64,000 nt of DNA, from assembly GCA_011319805.1 (NCBI GenBank), contig SJRY01000294.1:1-64000 (forward strand), written 5' to 3'. The position numbers were made by a program, and so were the translations under genes. Of the stretch, positions 32,494 through 44,280 are shown in pieces; the first letter of the stretch is position 1; every line of letters begins with the position of its first letter. The stretch is from Macrocybe gigantea (taxonomy: Eukaryota > Basidiomycota > Agaricomycetes > Agaricales > Callistosporiaceae). The notes under the pieces were generated by a model that had not been told where the DNA came from, did not search any database, and saw only the letters and a program-made list of their open reading frames with translations.

Positions 32494-34128
32494 ATGCCAG
32501 CAACGCAGCGCAGAAACCATACCTCAACGCACTCCGATAACGAATCACAATCCGGAGATCAGAGCTCTGCTTCAGCAAATGATGACAGCCCAAGAAGACT
32601 TGCCGGGCTTCCTCGGGCGACACCTGTGTGGCTCCGCGGGTATGTCAGACTGCTTCTCCCTCCCAAGAGCGAAGCGTCTGATCGTACGCGCTTGCTGCAG
32701 AGTGCCTCACGGTTCGTCCGAGCGTATGCATGGTTTCTTGTCATTCTAGTCGTGCTTTCTGTGTACGGATTCTGGACGGTATTCATACTTCGACTCCTAC
32801 CAGGTAAAGGGGACAAAATAAACCGTCGCATCTGTCCAAATATCATACCCTGCACGAACCTTTGCGTTGTTGAAGCTGGTCAGTGTGTCGTATTCAACGC
32901 CTCTTCAAAGGCCTTACTCACTGTCGATAAGACCCTGACATCGTGGGTATCGGGGTGCGTCAGAATCTTCGATGCGTGGCAAAGTGAAGACGCAGCCTCC
33001 TTTGGACAGGTACGCGTCGCGATTTACATTCAATCCATCTGCGGTGTCGTTCTGCTCGGTTCTCCGCCGAGGACATCACGGCCGTGCGCACGTCGTTCAG
33101 CGTCACCACTTTCAGTTTGGTCTTGTGTGGCAACATTTTCTGGTGGCAAGGAAAGCTCAGTCTGGCACATGCCATTGCGGTCACTTCGCTCACGACGACA
33201 ATGCTGCTGCCGCTCTATCTCGCCGGATTGAGCCAGATCAAGTCCAAGCCGGCGTTTTATCTTGTCGATCAGCTTCGCCTCGTGCTTTACCTCCTGATGA
33301 CGCTGGTTCTGACATTCGAAGCGCCATGCTTCGGCAGCGACCCGCAGTGCAACCTATGCGTGCGCGTTGCGTTCGGCCCCGTTCGGACTCGGGCAGTCGG
33401 CGCTCTGAGCCAGTCAGTCAACTATTTCATCGCGTTCGTGACCGGCGCTCTGAACGTCGGCGACTTTCTGTGGTTCTACGGCCCGTGGATCTACGTGCGC
33501 ACGGTCTTGGCCATGTTTTCTCGCAGACACAGAGAAGAATGGAAGCTCCACGTCAACACGAGCTGGTTCGAGATGTCCCGTTTTGTCGACGAGGACAGCG
33601 ACATGCCGGAGAGGATCGGCGCTAGGGTGGCGCGTTGGTCGCTCGACGCGAGCACTCTCCGGGACCACCTCGGCCCGCTCCGCCGTCCTCCGCCACGGCG
33701 GTTCCGCGACTGGCGGCGGTGGGCGAGATGGTTGGCGCCGCAGCTCAAGACCGTGCTGCACGTGCCGCGCTGCCAGAGGACCTTTGCGGCGTTCCTGATC
33801 ATCGGGTTTCTGATCCACCGCGTGGAGACGACGGTGAGGCTGAACCTGTCGGACAAGGCGAACGACTGGAGCTACGGCCAGATGCTCGCGCTCGTCATGT
33901 CGGTGCAGCCCATCGCGGCGACGGTCCGGTTGCTCGTCGAGCTCAAGAATTACTGGTGCGTTTTGGTTGCTGTTCTTCCTTTTTATGCCGTTTGGCGGCG
34001 AGTCGGGTTCTGGCTGAACGTATGGCAGGTCTCCGGATGTCGGGCGTGGCGCTTTTGATGCGGGCGGCGATGCCGACTCTCAGCTGTCCAGCGATGACTG
34101 GGCCAACACGACGCAGACACTGGCGTGA
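32494..34128 (+). CDS. Orphan multi-pass membrane protein (family member 1)
   Basis: I do not recognise a named family. A polar Ser-rich N-terminus (~80 residues) is followed by about nine hydrophobic helices, such as FLVILVVLSVYGFWTVFIL, FSVTTFSLVLCGNIFWW, VTSLTTTMLLPLYLAGL, LRLVLYLLMTLVLTF, FAAFLIIGFLIH and MLALVMSVQPIAATVRLL. A Cys cluster (CPNIIPCTNLCVV) lies after helix 1 and another (CFGSDPQCNLC) in the middle. Introns: 32878-32934 and about 32951-33009, giving ADPDIVGIG then VRVAIYIQ, and one after KNYW. The acidic Ser/Asp-rich tail ends at TGA 34126-34128. At 33060-33061 a T-run is one base short (GFSAEDI expected), breaking the frame; the next frame continues immediately with full homology to the second copy at 51440-53188. 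Intron positions are shared by the two. Confidence 0.75.
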
Positions 34129-34729
34129 GACCTAGTCCGCACGCTATGACGAGTTCTTTGCCATCTACAGCTCACGCTAGCCTTGGAATGAGGGGCTGTC
34201 ACCTTCACCATGCATGGTGGCTTTAGGTCCACCTGATTTGGTCATGCTATCTACCACGGCCAATCGCTTTCTCTGGCATCATATAAGCACGCATTCCTAG
34301 GTCGGAATTTCACGACCTCTCTATTACGTAGGTCTCACCCGAATAGGTAGAGCATACAATTGAATATCGTTGCAAAGGATACTTGTATATACATAGTACA
34401 TGCGGCAAGAATAATCCCAAAGACGTCCAGACAGCACGGGTAAAAGCAAAGGCAAAAAAGCAAAAAGACGGATAATATACAACAAGGATATACATATTGA
34501 CGACGCTATATTTTTCAGTATCAACTCCGGAATGGAAAAACGAAAATAATGGAGCAATTATATCTGGGTACTATATGAGAGGAGAGTGAATAAGGTATCA
34601 GTTGGAATGATGTCTAACAAAGTATAGTTAGTGTGCGTCCTCGATATTAACGAAACGGAGAGCCATACCTCGTGCTTTGCTATCGCTAAATTAATTTCAA
34701 ATGCAACATTCATCCTCATAGCCTTCCGT
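34129..34729. other. Convergent intergenic region
   Basis: About 600 bp between two convergent gene ends, AT-rich with repeated TATA-like runs around 34380 and 34480. No gene seen. Confidence 0.4.
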
Positions 34730-35888
34730 TTAGTTGTCCTCTAGCAACCACGCCCTCAGCTCTTTGACGAGCCTTTTTGCGGCATTTTCTAGCCGTTCAT
34801 CCCTCATCCGGGTCGTCTCGACGATCGTGCGCTTCACGCCCGCGCCGCTGGGACCTGATGTCGAGGGAGACGGAGGGAGATAAGAGTTCGAGCAGGGAGA
34901 GGCACTCTGAGCGGAAGCGAGGACGAGCCCGACTTTGCGCGTGGAAAAGGACACGGAGAGAAGCGCGAACGGGATGGGGTTGATTTTTCGAGAGCGGCTG
35001 GTGGACGAGGAGGAGGAAGAGGAGGTAGTTGAAGGTGGCGGGGGTGGAGGGCGGGACCGAGATTTGGAAAAGGATAAGGCAGAGAAGAAGGAGGTGAGTT
35101 GGTTCCGGGGCTGCGGGGTGGGCTGATACTGCATTTGCTGTGGAGGTGGCTGTGATGTTGGTGATGAGCGTTGATAAGGCTGCGGCGTCGACGTCCTCGA
35201 GACAGGTGGTGAGGGGGGGATGTGATGGCCCGCAACGCGGTAGAGGATCTGTTCTTGGACAGATGGACAGGTGGGTCGAGCGTGATGACACCCTCACGAA
35301 GGCCGTATGTGCGAACAAGGTCCTCGAGACGGCTGCGGGGCTGTATGAGCTCAAAAAGGTCCTTGAAGGACTCGTCGCGCTCAAGGTGCAGCTCCGAGTC
35401 GTCCGCCCAGACGTCCTCGCGCACCTTGAGCGCGATGAAGAGGTCGAGCGTCGACGTCTCGCGCTGGATCGTTTGGAGTGGAATGTTTGAATTCGGGAGG
35501 AGGCAGAGGTGGAATCATACGCGGGCAGGCCGGGCGCGCCGGGGGAAAGGAGCGGAAAAGGGTCGGAGGAGTAGGGCGGGCGGACGAGCATGTCGTACGC
35601 TGGGAGATAGGTCGATCTGAGGACGTGCATGCAGGCGACGTAGAACGTGCGGCAGACGAGTCGCAGGGACGTTGAGATCCAGTATAGAGCCTTGCGTTGG
35701 CGTGCTGGTTTGGGCTGGTCGATGAGATCGGACTGCGGGATGGTGTTGTACACGACGAGTAGGAGGATGTGGGCCGGGAGCGCGGCGAGGCTCGGCGGAT
35801 GTCCGGCGCGGTGAGCGGGGCGGGACTGGAGTGCCGACGGGCGGTACGGCGGAGGAGGCTGCATGATTGTCTTTTCGTCGATGATCAT
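34730..35888 (-). CDS. F-box-like protein with low-complexity middle
   Basis: The N-terminus reads SLAALPAHILLLVVYNTIP and, about 30 residues later, LRLVCRTFYVACMHVL, a pattern like an F-box (LP..IL..I ... VC+.F). Such proteins link substrates to SCF ubiquitin ligases; this role is inferred only. The middle has LDLFIALKVREDVW and DLFELIQPRSRLEDLVRTYG. A Pro/Ser-rich tract follows, and the end, RLVKELRAWLLEDN, stops at 34730-34732. To read through, two one-base corrections are needed (near 35495, and in a run of seven Gs at 35213-35219) and one 55-nt intron (CLED then QMQYQPTP). Given how many neighbours show the same defect, I treat it as one gene, not a pseudogene. Whole-protein family not recognised. 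Confidence 0.5.
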
Positions 35889-36149
35889 GGCAAAGAAAAC
35901 GGCAGAAACGAGGGATTTCAGGACTTTATGGCTGCGAGCGGATGTATTTTTAGTGACTGCGGGCTGAGTTTACTGCGATCAGTTTGTTCGGAGAACTGGC
36001 CGGGGTCCGGAGACGGCAAACAAGGACCCCGGAATGGCAGGAAGGTGCAGGCCAACAACCATCAATCTCCCAAACCGCTCCCATCTGCCAGCCCCGTACC
36101 CTTCCCTCCCTCCCCCTCCCCTCCCTCGCTTTCGTTGCCACTCTGATAT
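35889..36149. promoter_or_regulatory. Divergent promoter between F-box-like and OTU genes
   Basis: A 261-bp spacer between two divergent start codons. The right half has a long C/T-rich tract (36080-36140), common just upstream of fungal transcription starts, here oriented toward the OTU gene. No other motif seen. Confidence 0.35.
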
Positions 36150-38513
36150 ATGGGCTCAGCACGAAGGAATGCAAAGGCTAAATCGCAGCCCCAATGTGAG
36201 TGACCGAGCTATGAATGCACGTTGTCATGCACGCCACGAGGGCTCCTCGCCCGAACGCAGGCGGATGAGTGTTGCTTATTTTGCTGCACACGATCCCACA
36301 CGCGCGTGTGACTTGTGTTTTTCATTTATCGCGGTGTGCTCATAAATCGTCAATTTTACTCAGTGCGTTCTCGCAACACGCGCTCCTCAAGAGGCAGGGT
36401 ATGTTCGAACTCGCAAAGTTCACTGCTAGGCAATGGCTCATTTACCCACCAGCTGCTTACGTCAACAGACCCCGCTCACTCCACCGCGCTCCTCAACTCC
36501 CAACTGCGCTCCCTCGGACTTTATGCCGCAGACACGCTCGGCGATGGCAACTGCCTCTTTCGCGCCCTCTCTGACCAGCTATATGGCTCGCCATCCAAGC
36601 ACATGGAACTCCGTCTCCAGATCTGTGACTGGATAGAGAAACACAGGCAGCGGTACGAACCCTTTGTAGAGGACGAACGGGGCCTCGCAGTCCATCTCAA
36701 GTGCATGCGCGAGAACGGTGCGTAGGCCACACTCGTCGTGTTTCTTCGTCTGACCTCGCAAAGGCACTTATGGCGGACACATGGAGCTCTCTGCATTCGC
36801 TCACCTCACCAAACGCAACGTCAAAGTCATACAACCTGGCCTCGTCTATGTCATCGAATGGGCAGCATTTTTCTCTACCGGCGACGATGACGACGAAGAG
36901 TCCGAAGTCGAAGAAATGCTGCAGAGCGACGATGTGGATGATCATGACCTCCCCAAGTCACGCCGTGATCGAATACGTGATGCAAAAGGAAAGGCTGCTC
37001 CAAAGGAAAGGCCAGAAGCAAGGGTAAAAGGGTGCTTGTCGTGGATGTTGTCGAACAACATGACGAGGAGAACGACCAAACTCTTGTAGATGGGACCATA
37101 TACGTTGCGTGAGTGGTTTTTCAACTCGAGCCACCGCAGTCTACCTGACCGCCAACAGATACCATGACTGGGAGCATTTCTCTTCCATCCGCAACCTTCG
37201 TGGGCCACACACCGGCCTTCCCTGTGTTTGCGAGACACCACCCCCACCCACAGCAACCCTTGAAACGCTTTCTCCAAAGGGCAAAAACAAGCTCAAGCCT
37301 GCGACGACGACGACGAAAGTCAAGGCACGCAAGGTGACACTGAAACTCGGCAGCGAACTCTCTTCTGCTGCGATGGGAACAGAATACAAGAAACAGTGCC
37401 CAGATGGACGTCGATGCAGATGCCATTGAGACGTCTGCGCTCGATCCGACCACCATCCCGCTGCCTGCTTCAGGTCCCTCGTCACGCTCCGCATCTCCCT
37501 TTCCTCCCTCGTCCTCTACTCCTTCAGCAGCTTCGTCCCCTGCACCCTCTTCTTCATATGTACCCATTCACACCCATTCGCACCCCACCCTGCCTCTGCC
37601 GCATCCGCTGCGAAATTCACATCTACCTTCGGAAGAAGATTCAGTGACCGATACGAGGTCACTTTCCGTGCCTACGGCGCCGCCATCCTCGTCGTCGTCG
37701 GCATCCTCGGCGGCAGTGTCTACCTCCGCACCCCTACCACGCACCAACAGGTCGCCAAAGCGCACACTCGATGAGTCGGGTTGCGAGAGTGAGGCCTCCA
37801 ACGCCACTGGCGGCAAGCGTTCACGCACTCGCGCCGGCTCCAGTACTGATACCACTAGCCAACTCCTTGAGAGTGTTGGCATAGAAGTCTCGATCTCGAT
37901 CTCGAGCGCGGGGTCGACGATGGATGTAGACGCCGATGCTGATGTAGATGCATCGTCAGCATCTTCTTCTCCGCTATCGTCGTCCGCATTGTCCTCCGAG
38001 GCAGAGGAGGGCGACGAGTCGCCTGCCTCGTCTCCCGAGCCGGAGTCGGGAGCTCTCGGGGCGAAACTCGGCAGGACATCCGCCTCCGCCAACCTCCCTC
38101 CCCCCGACGCCAGTGCAACGGGCGACCGCCGCCTTACACGCGCACAACGCAGGAAGCTTGGCCTTCCCGACCCGCCGTCCATCGCCGCATTGTCAAAGGC
38201 TGCCGAGGCAGAGGCTCAAGGGCCACGCGGGCGCGCGGCTGAAAAGCCGCTCACGCGCAGGCAGAGGAAGAAGCTGGGCTTGCCGAAGCCGAGGCCTGCG
38301 TATGCTTTGCGCAGCGGGACCGCCGCTCGCGGCGGTAAGATCGTTATTCCAGGCGGCAAGTTTGGTCACCGTGGCCCCGGTGATGATAATGTTGCGCAAG
38401 GCGATGAAGGTGAAGAGGAAGAGGACGATGGGGAGAACGAGAGGGTGGGCGAGTGGGTGAGGAATGGGAATGGGAGGGTCGACGTAAGGGGATTTCGTGA
38501 GCTCAGGATTTGA
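36150..38513 (+). CDS. OTU-domain deubiquitinase (OTUD3-like) with long disordered tail
   Basis: Cysteine protease of the OTU family that removes ubiquitin. It starts MGSARRNAKAKSQPQ. The OTU core has GDGNCLFRALSDQLYG (catalytic Asp and Cys), YEPFVEDERGLAVHL, GTYGGHMELSAFAHL, and YHDWEHFSSIRNLRG with the catalytic His. This order matches OTUD3. An acidic insert (DDDDEESEVEEML) splits the domain. The tail is Ser/Pro/Ala-rich and carries two copies of a basic motif (LTRAQRRKLGLP and LTRRQRKKLGLP), ending DVRGFRELRI. Splicing of the first ~100 bases of message is uncertain. Two one-base corrections are needed: an A-run near 37006-37011 is one base short, and one near 37390 is one base long. Confidence 0.78.
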
Positions 38514-39316
38514 AAGATCCGCGTTGAGCTGCATCCTGTTGCTCTTTGCTCTTCTCTTTGTGTCCATGGATTCCCTACTTCTCATCCACGTTCCTCGCCT
38601 TCTGTCGACTCCAGCTCAGTCATTTCCTCGCCTGCTCCGCTTTCTCGCTTTCCGTGCTCCATCTCCACTCACTCACGTAGAATCGACAATGACCCCGACC
38701 CCAACGAAGATAACGATGCCCACACCAAGCTTTGTTCATCCATGCATTTTGCATACTCGCGCCAACCAATCCTCAAACAACAGCATCGTATAATCGATAA
38801 TCGCACAACGCATCTCAGTTACACGCATTAAACACGCAAATCCATCCATCTGTCCATCTATTTGCTTCGTACTTGGTCATTTACATCCGCTGCTGCAACC
38901 CTCGCATACGAACTTTTCTTTTCTTTTCTTTTTTCTTTCCTCAACCATTTCCCTTGCACCTCTTGCTGTCTTTCTTCGAGTTGGCATATATCTACACACA
39001 TTTACGACCCTTTTTCTCGACACAACGTAGATCGTTTGAGCGCCTTTTCCAGTCATTTTTTTCCCTTCATCGATTTTTTTAAACCCTCTCGCGCGCGCTT
39101 CATCTCCAAATCGTTGACTCAGATAGTGGCATTTGTATCATGTAATCGGAAGGGCTACAGTAATATACATCGTTCAAACTGAAAACAAAAAAGGAGTTTT
39201 GGAAAGGTTTGGGTTGTTGGGTAATATTTTTGTGTGGATGATTCGATCATGTGCGACAGTGGAAAATTTCAGGTATGGTCAAAGATGGTGAAATTACTCC
39301 GAATTGCGCGATACGT
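38514..39316. other. Intergenic region with pyrimidine tract
   Basis: About 800 bp. Contains a long C/T tract at about 38913-38942 and no coding signal I can support, although open frames cover much of it because of low complexity. Confidence 0.35.
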
Positions 39317-39393
39317 GCCGCGTTGGCGTAGTGGTAGCGCGTCTCACTCGTACGTGTCATGAGAAGGTCACTCGTTCAATCCGGGTACATACG
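39317..39393 (+). pseudogene. Degenerate tRNA-Thr(CGT) copy
   Basis: The 5' 36 nt match the tRNA at 31889 except one base (GCCGCGT versus GCCGTGT), and D-arm, anticodon stem TCTCA/TGAGA, anticodon CGT and T-arm are all kept. The intron is only 6 nt, and the 3' acceptor strand reads ACATACG where ACGCGGC is required, leaving only about three of seven pairs. The word acgtgtcat occurs both across the intron region and just after the T-arm, suggesting a local copying event. Unlikely to give a functional tRNA. Confidence 0.7.
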
Positions 39394-39567
39394 TGTCATA
39401 CGAACGGATTTATTTCAACTCCTATTTTTTCTGAAAGCGACAATGACAACAATAATGATAGAAACGTAGCTGAATTTAACGCAGCCGCCGCTACCTTTGC
39501 TAATGCTCGAACCATGAGCGCTTCGACGCACACAGGCACACACGCTTTCTCTTGTCGGCTTTTCCAC

Positions 39568-40482
39568 TCAGCCAAGGCCCGCAAAGCGCTTGACGATTCC
39601 GGCGTGTTTCCTTGCTTCGAACAGCCCTATCGGGTTCGAGGGCCGTCCGCTCGTCCACCAGCCGGTAGGAAGAAGCTCCTCCCCGAGCCATGTTCGGATG
39701 GAGTGCAGGGGTATGACTTCGTCGTGTCCGTCGCTTCTGCCTATAGCGGCACCTGGAACAGAACTGCCGCCGCCGTTGCTGTTATTGCTGCTGCTGGCGG
39801 TCGTCGTCGTGGAGCGGCGGCGCCGACTACGTTCACGCATGACGAGCCACGCGAGGCCGCACTCGCCCAGCGCGACTTGCTCGTGGAACGAATCCAGTGC
39901 CCTCGCGCCGAGCCGCTGGCGGTGCAGAGACCCGAGCTCAGCGAGCCCGAGTCCGCGGTGCGCCGAGCGAGCGCCGTAGTCGATGACGTCGCGCAGCAGG
40001 ACGGGGTCTGGGGCTTGCGAAGGCTTGTCGCTCGCGTGCACGAGGGACGAGCGGTGCGCGATCTTCGTGGGGCCGCGCTGTGCGAGGGACGAGAGGTCCA
40101 GCGTCCAGGAGGGGAGAAGGCTCCAGCCGCCACCCCTGCGGGACTGGATGGCTGACCGCTTGTTCCCGGACGAGGCGAACGAGAGTTTGCCGCACGTGAG
40201 GAAGCCCGCGAGGGTGAGGAGCAACGCGAGAGGGAAGGAGAGGTTGTAGACGACTTTGAGAGCGGCGAGAAGGTCCCAGAAGTGGATGTCTTCGCCTTGT
40301 CTTGGACTGCAGGTGGCGGAGGCACGAAAAAAAGGGGGGTTCGTCATTTAAGTCTGTACAGTTCATCGAAAAGACGGGGAAATGACATACATGTATCCTT
40401 CGTTCGCGAGGACGTTAAGAGCAGGGCAAGGCGAGCGACTAGGCTTGCCGTAGGAAGTAGTCTGCGCAGCTATGGAGTTCAT
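39568..40482 (-). CDS. Peroxygenase/chloroperoxidase-family homologue lacking the EHD motif
   Basis: Paralogue of the short peroxygenase at 12688-13504, 276 residues, two exons (40391-40482, 39568-40306) with the intron at the same place, right after the heme-ligand segment. The PCP motif with the thiolate Cys is present (SPCPALNVLANEGY). The distal Glu is kept in VALGECGLAW. The acid-base/Mg motif EHD is replaced: the aligned segment reads TKIAHRSSLVHA, so both acidic residues are gone. A 50-residue Ser/Asn/Thr-rich insert follows MRERSRRRR. Such proteins may bind heme without normal peroxygenase turnover; this is inference. Start chosen because it gives the shared N-terminal length and splice phase. 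A long plus-strand frame across this gene is its GC-rich antisense shadow. Confidence 0.8.
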
Positions 40483-43400
40483 GATTTAGGAGGAAAAGCC
40501 AGGTGTGAAAACTAGTCCGGTTCGAATTGAACACAATTTGCATGACATTTATACGCAGGCCAAGGCGACTTGTCTCCGTGATAGTAGAGGGTGATATCAT
40601 CCAGGACAGCACAGCGCTTTCCTTCACTGGAATCACGATGAGATACGGACAGCCTTGGCCAAGATACACGTCAAGAGCCATTATACTTTATAGAAACGAA
40701 GGACTTCAGGAGAATGAAGGAATAGAATTGCTTCAAGATTGACGAGATGATATCGTGGACCTAGCCCTTTGGTTCAATTGGAAGAGCTAGTCAATATTAC
40801 ACCCCTTTCGAGACAGGGCGCTTACATTGCAGAACATTACAGGCTTTGGCGCCTGCGCTAACAAGCACAGAAAAGCCCGATCACCGTCCGATGAAGATAT
40901 CCTAAATCCCAGCCATGATGGTCCAATCATTTAGTGTTACCTTTTGTATTTCGAACAACGGGCAATGTTGGAGTGTCGCAAATCCTTAACGTGATAACTC
41001 ACAAGATGTCAAGAATTGTTATTTGATCCCAGAGATAGGAAGCACCGCCCATGATAACGAGCTCGAGATCGGAGAGTGAACGTCTCGAATGCATTCTGCG
41101 CAGTTTCTGCAGAGTTCGCGACTTGTTCTTGCATCTAGTGACGCGACACTTACCTCTTTGAGGAGAGCATACCAATGAAAAGCATTCCTCGCTCAATCTT
41201 AATACGAGATCAGTCGTCATTTCCGGTGGTTAATCGCCTTTCCAGCTGAAACAAGATGTTTAAGTGACTCCGTTCAGCGCTCACGGACTGTAATGCATTG
41301 CCCGAGTTGCATCTGATGTAACATGCGCATGCTGGACAACAGCAAAGGATTCGCGCAAATTGCCGCCAAGAACAAGAGTGACCGTTGAACGTTGAACGTT
41401 GGACGATGACTAAGTACGACTCGTACGAGGGCCCTTCATTTCGTGTACTGACGTAAGCATTGTGGCATCTGTTGCCCGTTTGATGCAATGACCTAGCTTA
41501 TCCAGAGCCCTCCCCCGCAGGACATCCTCCCGATCGTTCCTGGTTCTCTCCAAGTCGAAAGTGCATCGATTTTCTTAAAACCTGTTCCCTTTGCATGTCG
41601 CACCATAATGCGATCCACCTTCTGGGATCACTCTCATCATAATTCCTGGCGACATCTACAAGGTGGTAGATGCACACCGGCGGTTTCTTCACTTCCTCGC
41701 AGACGATTATTTGATCACCTGCCATGTTTAATCGTTGAAACTCACCATTCTCTCTCATCACAATGGCAGACATGAACTCAATGCACCGACACTATCGGCT
41801 CATCTCTGCAGGGCTTGGAGATAGGCATCGGTGCTTTGGGTGAGTTCCCTTTCAAGAACCGTTTGTTCGCCAATGCTAATACTGACTGCCTCTAGGTCCA
41901 GACCTTTCTGAGCTGAAGCCACTGGTCTCCCCGAATACCTTTATCGACACCTAACGTCCGTTCCGACTCTGGAAGACACATCGGTTGTGATGGCGAACTC
42001 GGTGGTTTGTCTAATTCCCTCATACAATGATCGATGCCTTTTTGGGAAAGCACTTGGATCAGCCCACCTCGATTCTCATAGACGTTATCCGTCGGCATGT
42101 GGCAGCCTCAGATCTGCATTAATATCAGCACCCTTGTGCCCTTCTTCGGTCTGACCTATTTAAAGTTAGACAGCTGACACAGGCTGTAAAGCTCACGCCA
42201 TTGTCTGTCGTACTGCAAGAGACTTCTCTAGGCATCATGCCGACCAATGTCAATGCAGGTTGTCGAAGTTAGAGCCGTGCTGCGTGCGTGTGTTCTGGTT
42301 GTTAAGACTTGACGTGACTAACCTGAATAACAGGAGGTCATGAGATCGGTGCATATGGCGGCAGAACGGCATCTTCTGTCCACTTGAGCGTACTCTAAAT
42401 ATCCACAATTTCTCTGAACTGTCTGAAAATGCTTCTCTTGTCATCCCTCAACGTCCAACGCCAGCAGTCATCATCATCGCGACTAGCGCTGCATTCATCA
42501 CACACCTTCGCTCTTATCCTTCGCTTTCAAGAAGAGGTTTAGACTCGGCCATAACGCCACTCATTGTTTCCGATGTACATCGCTCTCTATAGAATAGACA
42601 CCGAGACATGTGCACGAGGAACCGATATTCATCAAGTCTCCCCATCGCCGTCCAAGGTCACTTCTCAATCTGGTCAATCTTTCTTTCTTGTGATCATGGC
42701 ACTAGCAGATCACTTCCTCGACAAGCATGCAGGCTCCGTGACCTTCGGGCATTACGGTCTTGCTAGAATAGGCATCCCACATCTGTTGTCAAAGCCTGCT
42801 GCGCCCCTCCATCCCGAAAAAGAATCAGAAGCTGTCAGGCCGACGTCCGAACACTTACAGCTGGACGTGGCTTCGACGAAACCCTGCTCCACCTACTTGT
42901 GGGTCCTGCCTTATGGTATCCTTGTGGTATTGTCACTGCTTTGATGCATACTTGGATGTGTCTTCTCCTGCTTACATGTGGTCCGACTAGATCAGTATCT
43001 TTTCTTCAAATTCAAAGCTTTAGTGATGCGCGGCTTGGCGACGCCAAAGACGACAAGCTTGAGAGGAAACACCATCTGGCTAGAAGTCGCCATATATCTA
43101 TTCAGTTCGCATTCCCGTTCTGTTCTTGTGCAACTTCGATGGATTTGTGGGATAAAGCCTGCCTTGGATGCTGAAACGGATTACATATCCATTTTGTACA
43201 TGGGATGAGCGCGGATGCTGGTCGCAAACTGCAACGTCTAGAACGGGTTTGATGGCACTTCGCGAGACTAGGTTGGAGGCCAATGTCAACCTCTCGATGC
43301 ACCTTTGCAGGGAGCTGATAAGAAGCGCAGCGCTAATCCAAATATTCCCGTGATCTGTGCTGTTCCCACCGCAGGTATGAGCATCTTGGTCCGTTTAACG

Positions 43401-44280
43401 GCGAGGGCAAAGTCCGAGAAGTCGTGCTATATTTGATCGGTCGCTACGGACGCGAGCCCAGATGTATACGTTCATTCTCTCACACATCGCGGGTATAAAC
43501 TGTTTAAATTCGTGAAGAAGAAAAGACAGAAGGACTCGCCAACAATGCGCCCTAGGTCATCACGGACGATGGGGCCGAGGTTAGTCTGAAACACACAAAC
43601 CTTGTTGTATACAGCCTAGGATGTTGAGCACTGTTTAGCTCTTGATCCGGCCTTTGCCTTGCCACCTCGGAGAACTCTGGCGGGATATGATGCTTATACC
43701 GATCGCTCTTTTTAACCAAAAGAGCACGAGCCGCTAATCCAACCTCGTGCTTTGTTCTGCACGATCGGTTGAGAAATTGGAAATGCTGGGAAGGTGTTGG
43801 GCGAAAGGGTGATTCTGTGGCAAGCGGCGCACATTGCAGGTGGATGATCAGCCAATTGACAAGGTTTGTGGAGCTATTTCCAGTCTGACAACGCTTCTTG
43901 ATGTACATGGAATGATGGTGAACGAAGTTTTTACACAGAAACCTGTCAGGATCACTTACCGAGTGGGTTAAAGTGGAACATTGGCAACGATAAAGGCTGT
44001 GAGAAACGCTGGCATCTTCTCAGGAACCCTGTTCACAAGAAATCTGCTCCGTATCTCAGATTACGAATTTCAATCCATCAGATCACGAGTGTAGCCTTTC
44101 GAAACAAGCAACTTCTTCCGAACAAACTGGAGGCATATGTTAATGTCGGATTGGTTGTTTGACCCGTCATGCATCATCACCAGGGAGTTCTTATATCTAC
44201 GGTCTCTCGGCCTTAAGCCTTACAAGAAGAAAGGACAGTGCGAGGTATAATTTTTCAACCCTCGCTCGACCCTCGCAGCC
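40483..44280. other. 3.8-kb region without a recognisable gene
   Basis: Largest gap in the window. Fragments on the plus strand at 42696-43209 have protein-like hydrophobic runs in successive frames (LLVGPALWYPCGIVTALM; TIWLEVAIYLFSS; RSVLVQLRWICG), which could be exons or a decayed membrane protein, but I could not connect them with valid splice sites. Reverse-strand frames at 41498-41773 and 43552-43908 lack motifs. No tRNA, no transposase-like sequence and no terminal repeat were noticed. Confidence 0.35.

Noticed and set aside
37568..38182. Reverse-strand open frame of 204 codons rich in Ser, Asp and Glu
   Set aside because: Antisense shadow of the Ser/Ala-rich tail of the OTU deubiquitinase; composition mirrors the opposite strand and no motif is present.
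39304..40155. Plus-strand open frame of 283 codons
   Set aside because: It lies antisense to the peroxygenase homologue, which has the PCP motif and a valid intron. The plus frame is a by-product of GC-rich codons and also covers the tRNA relic.
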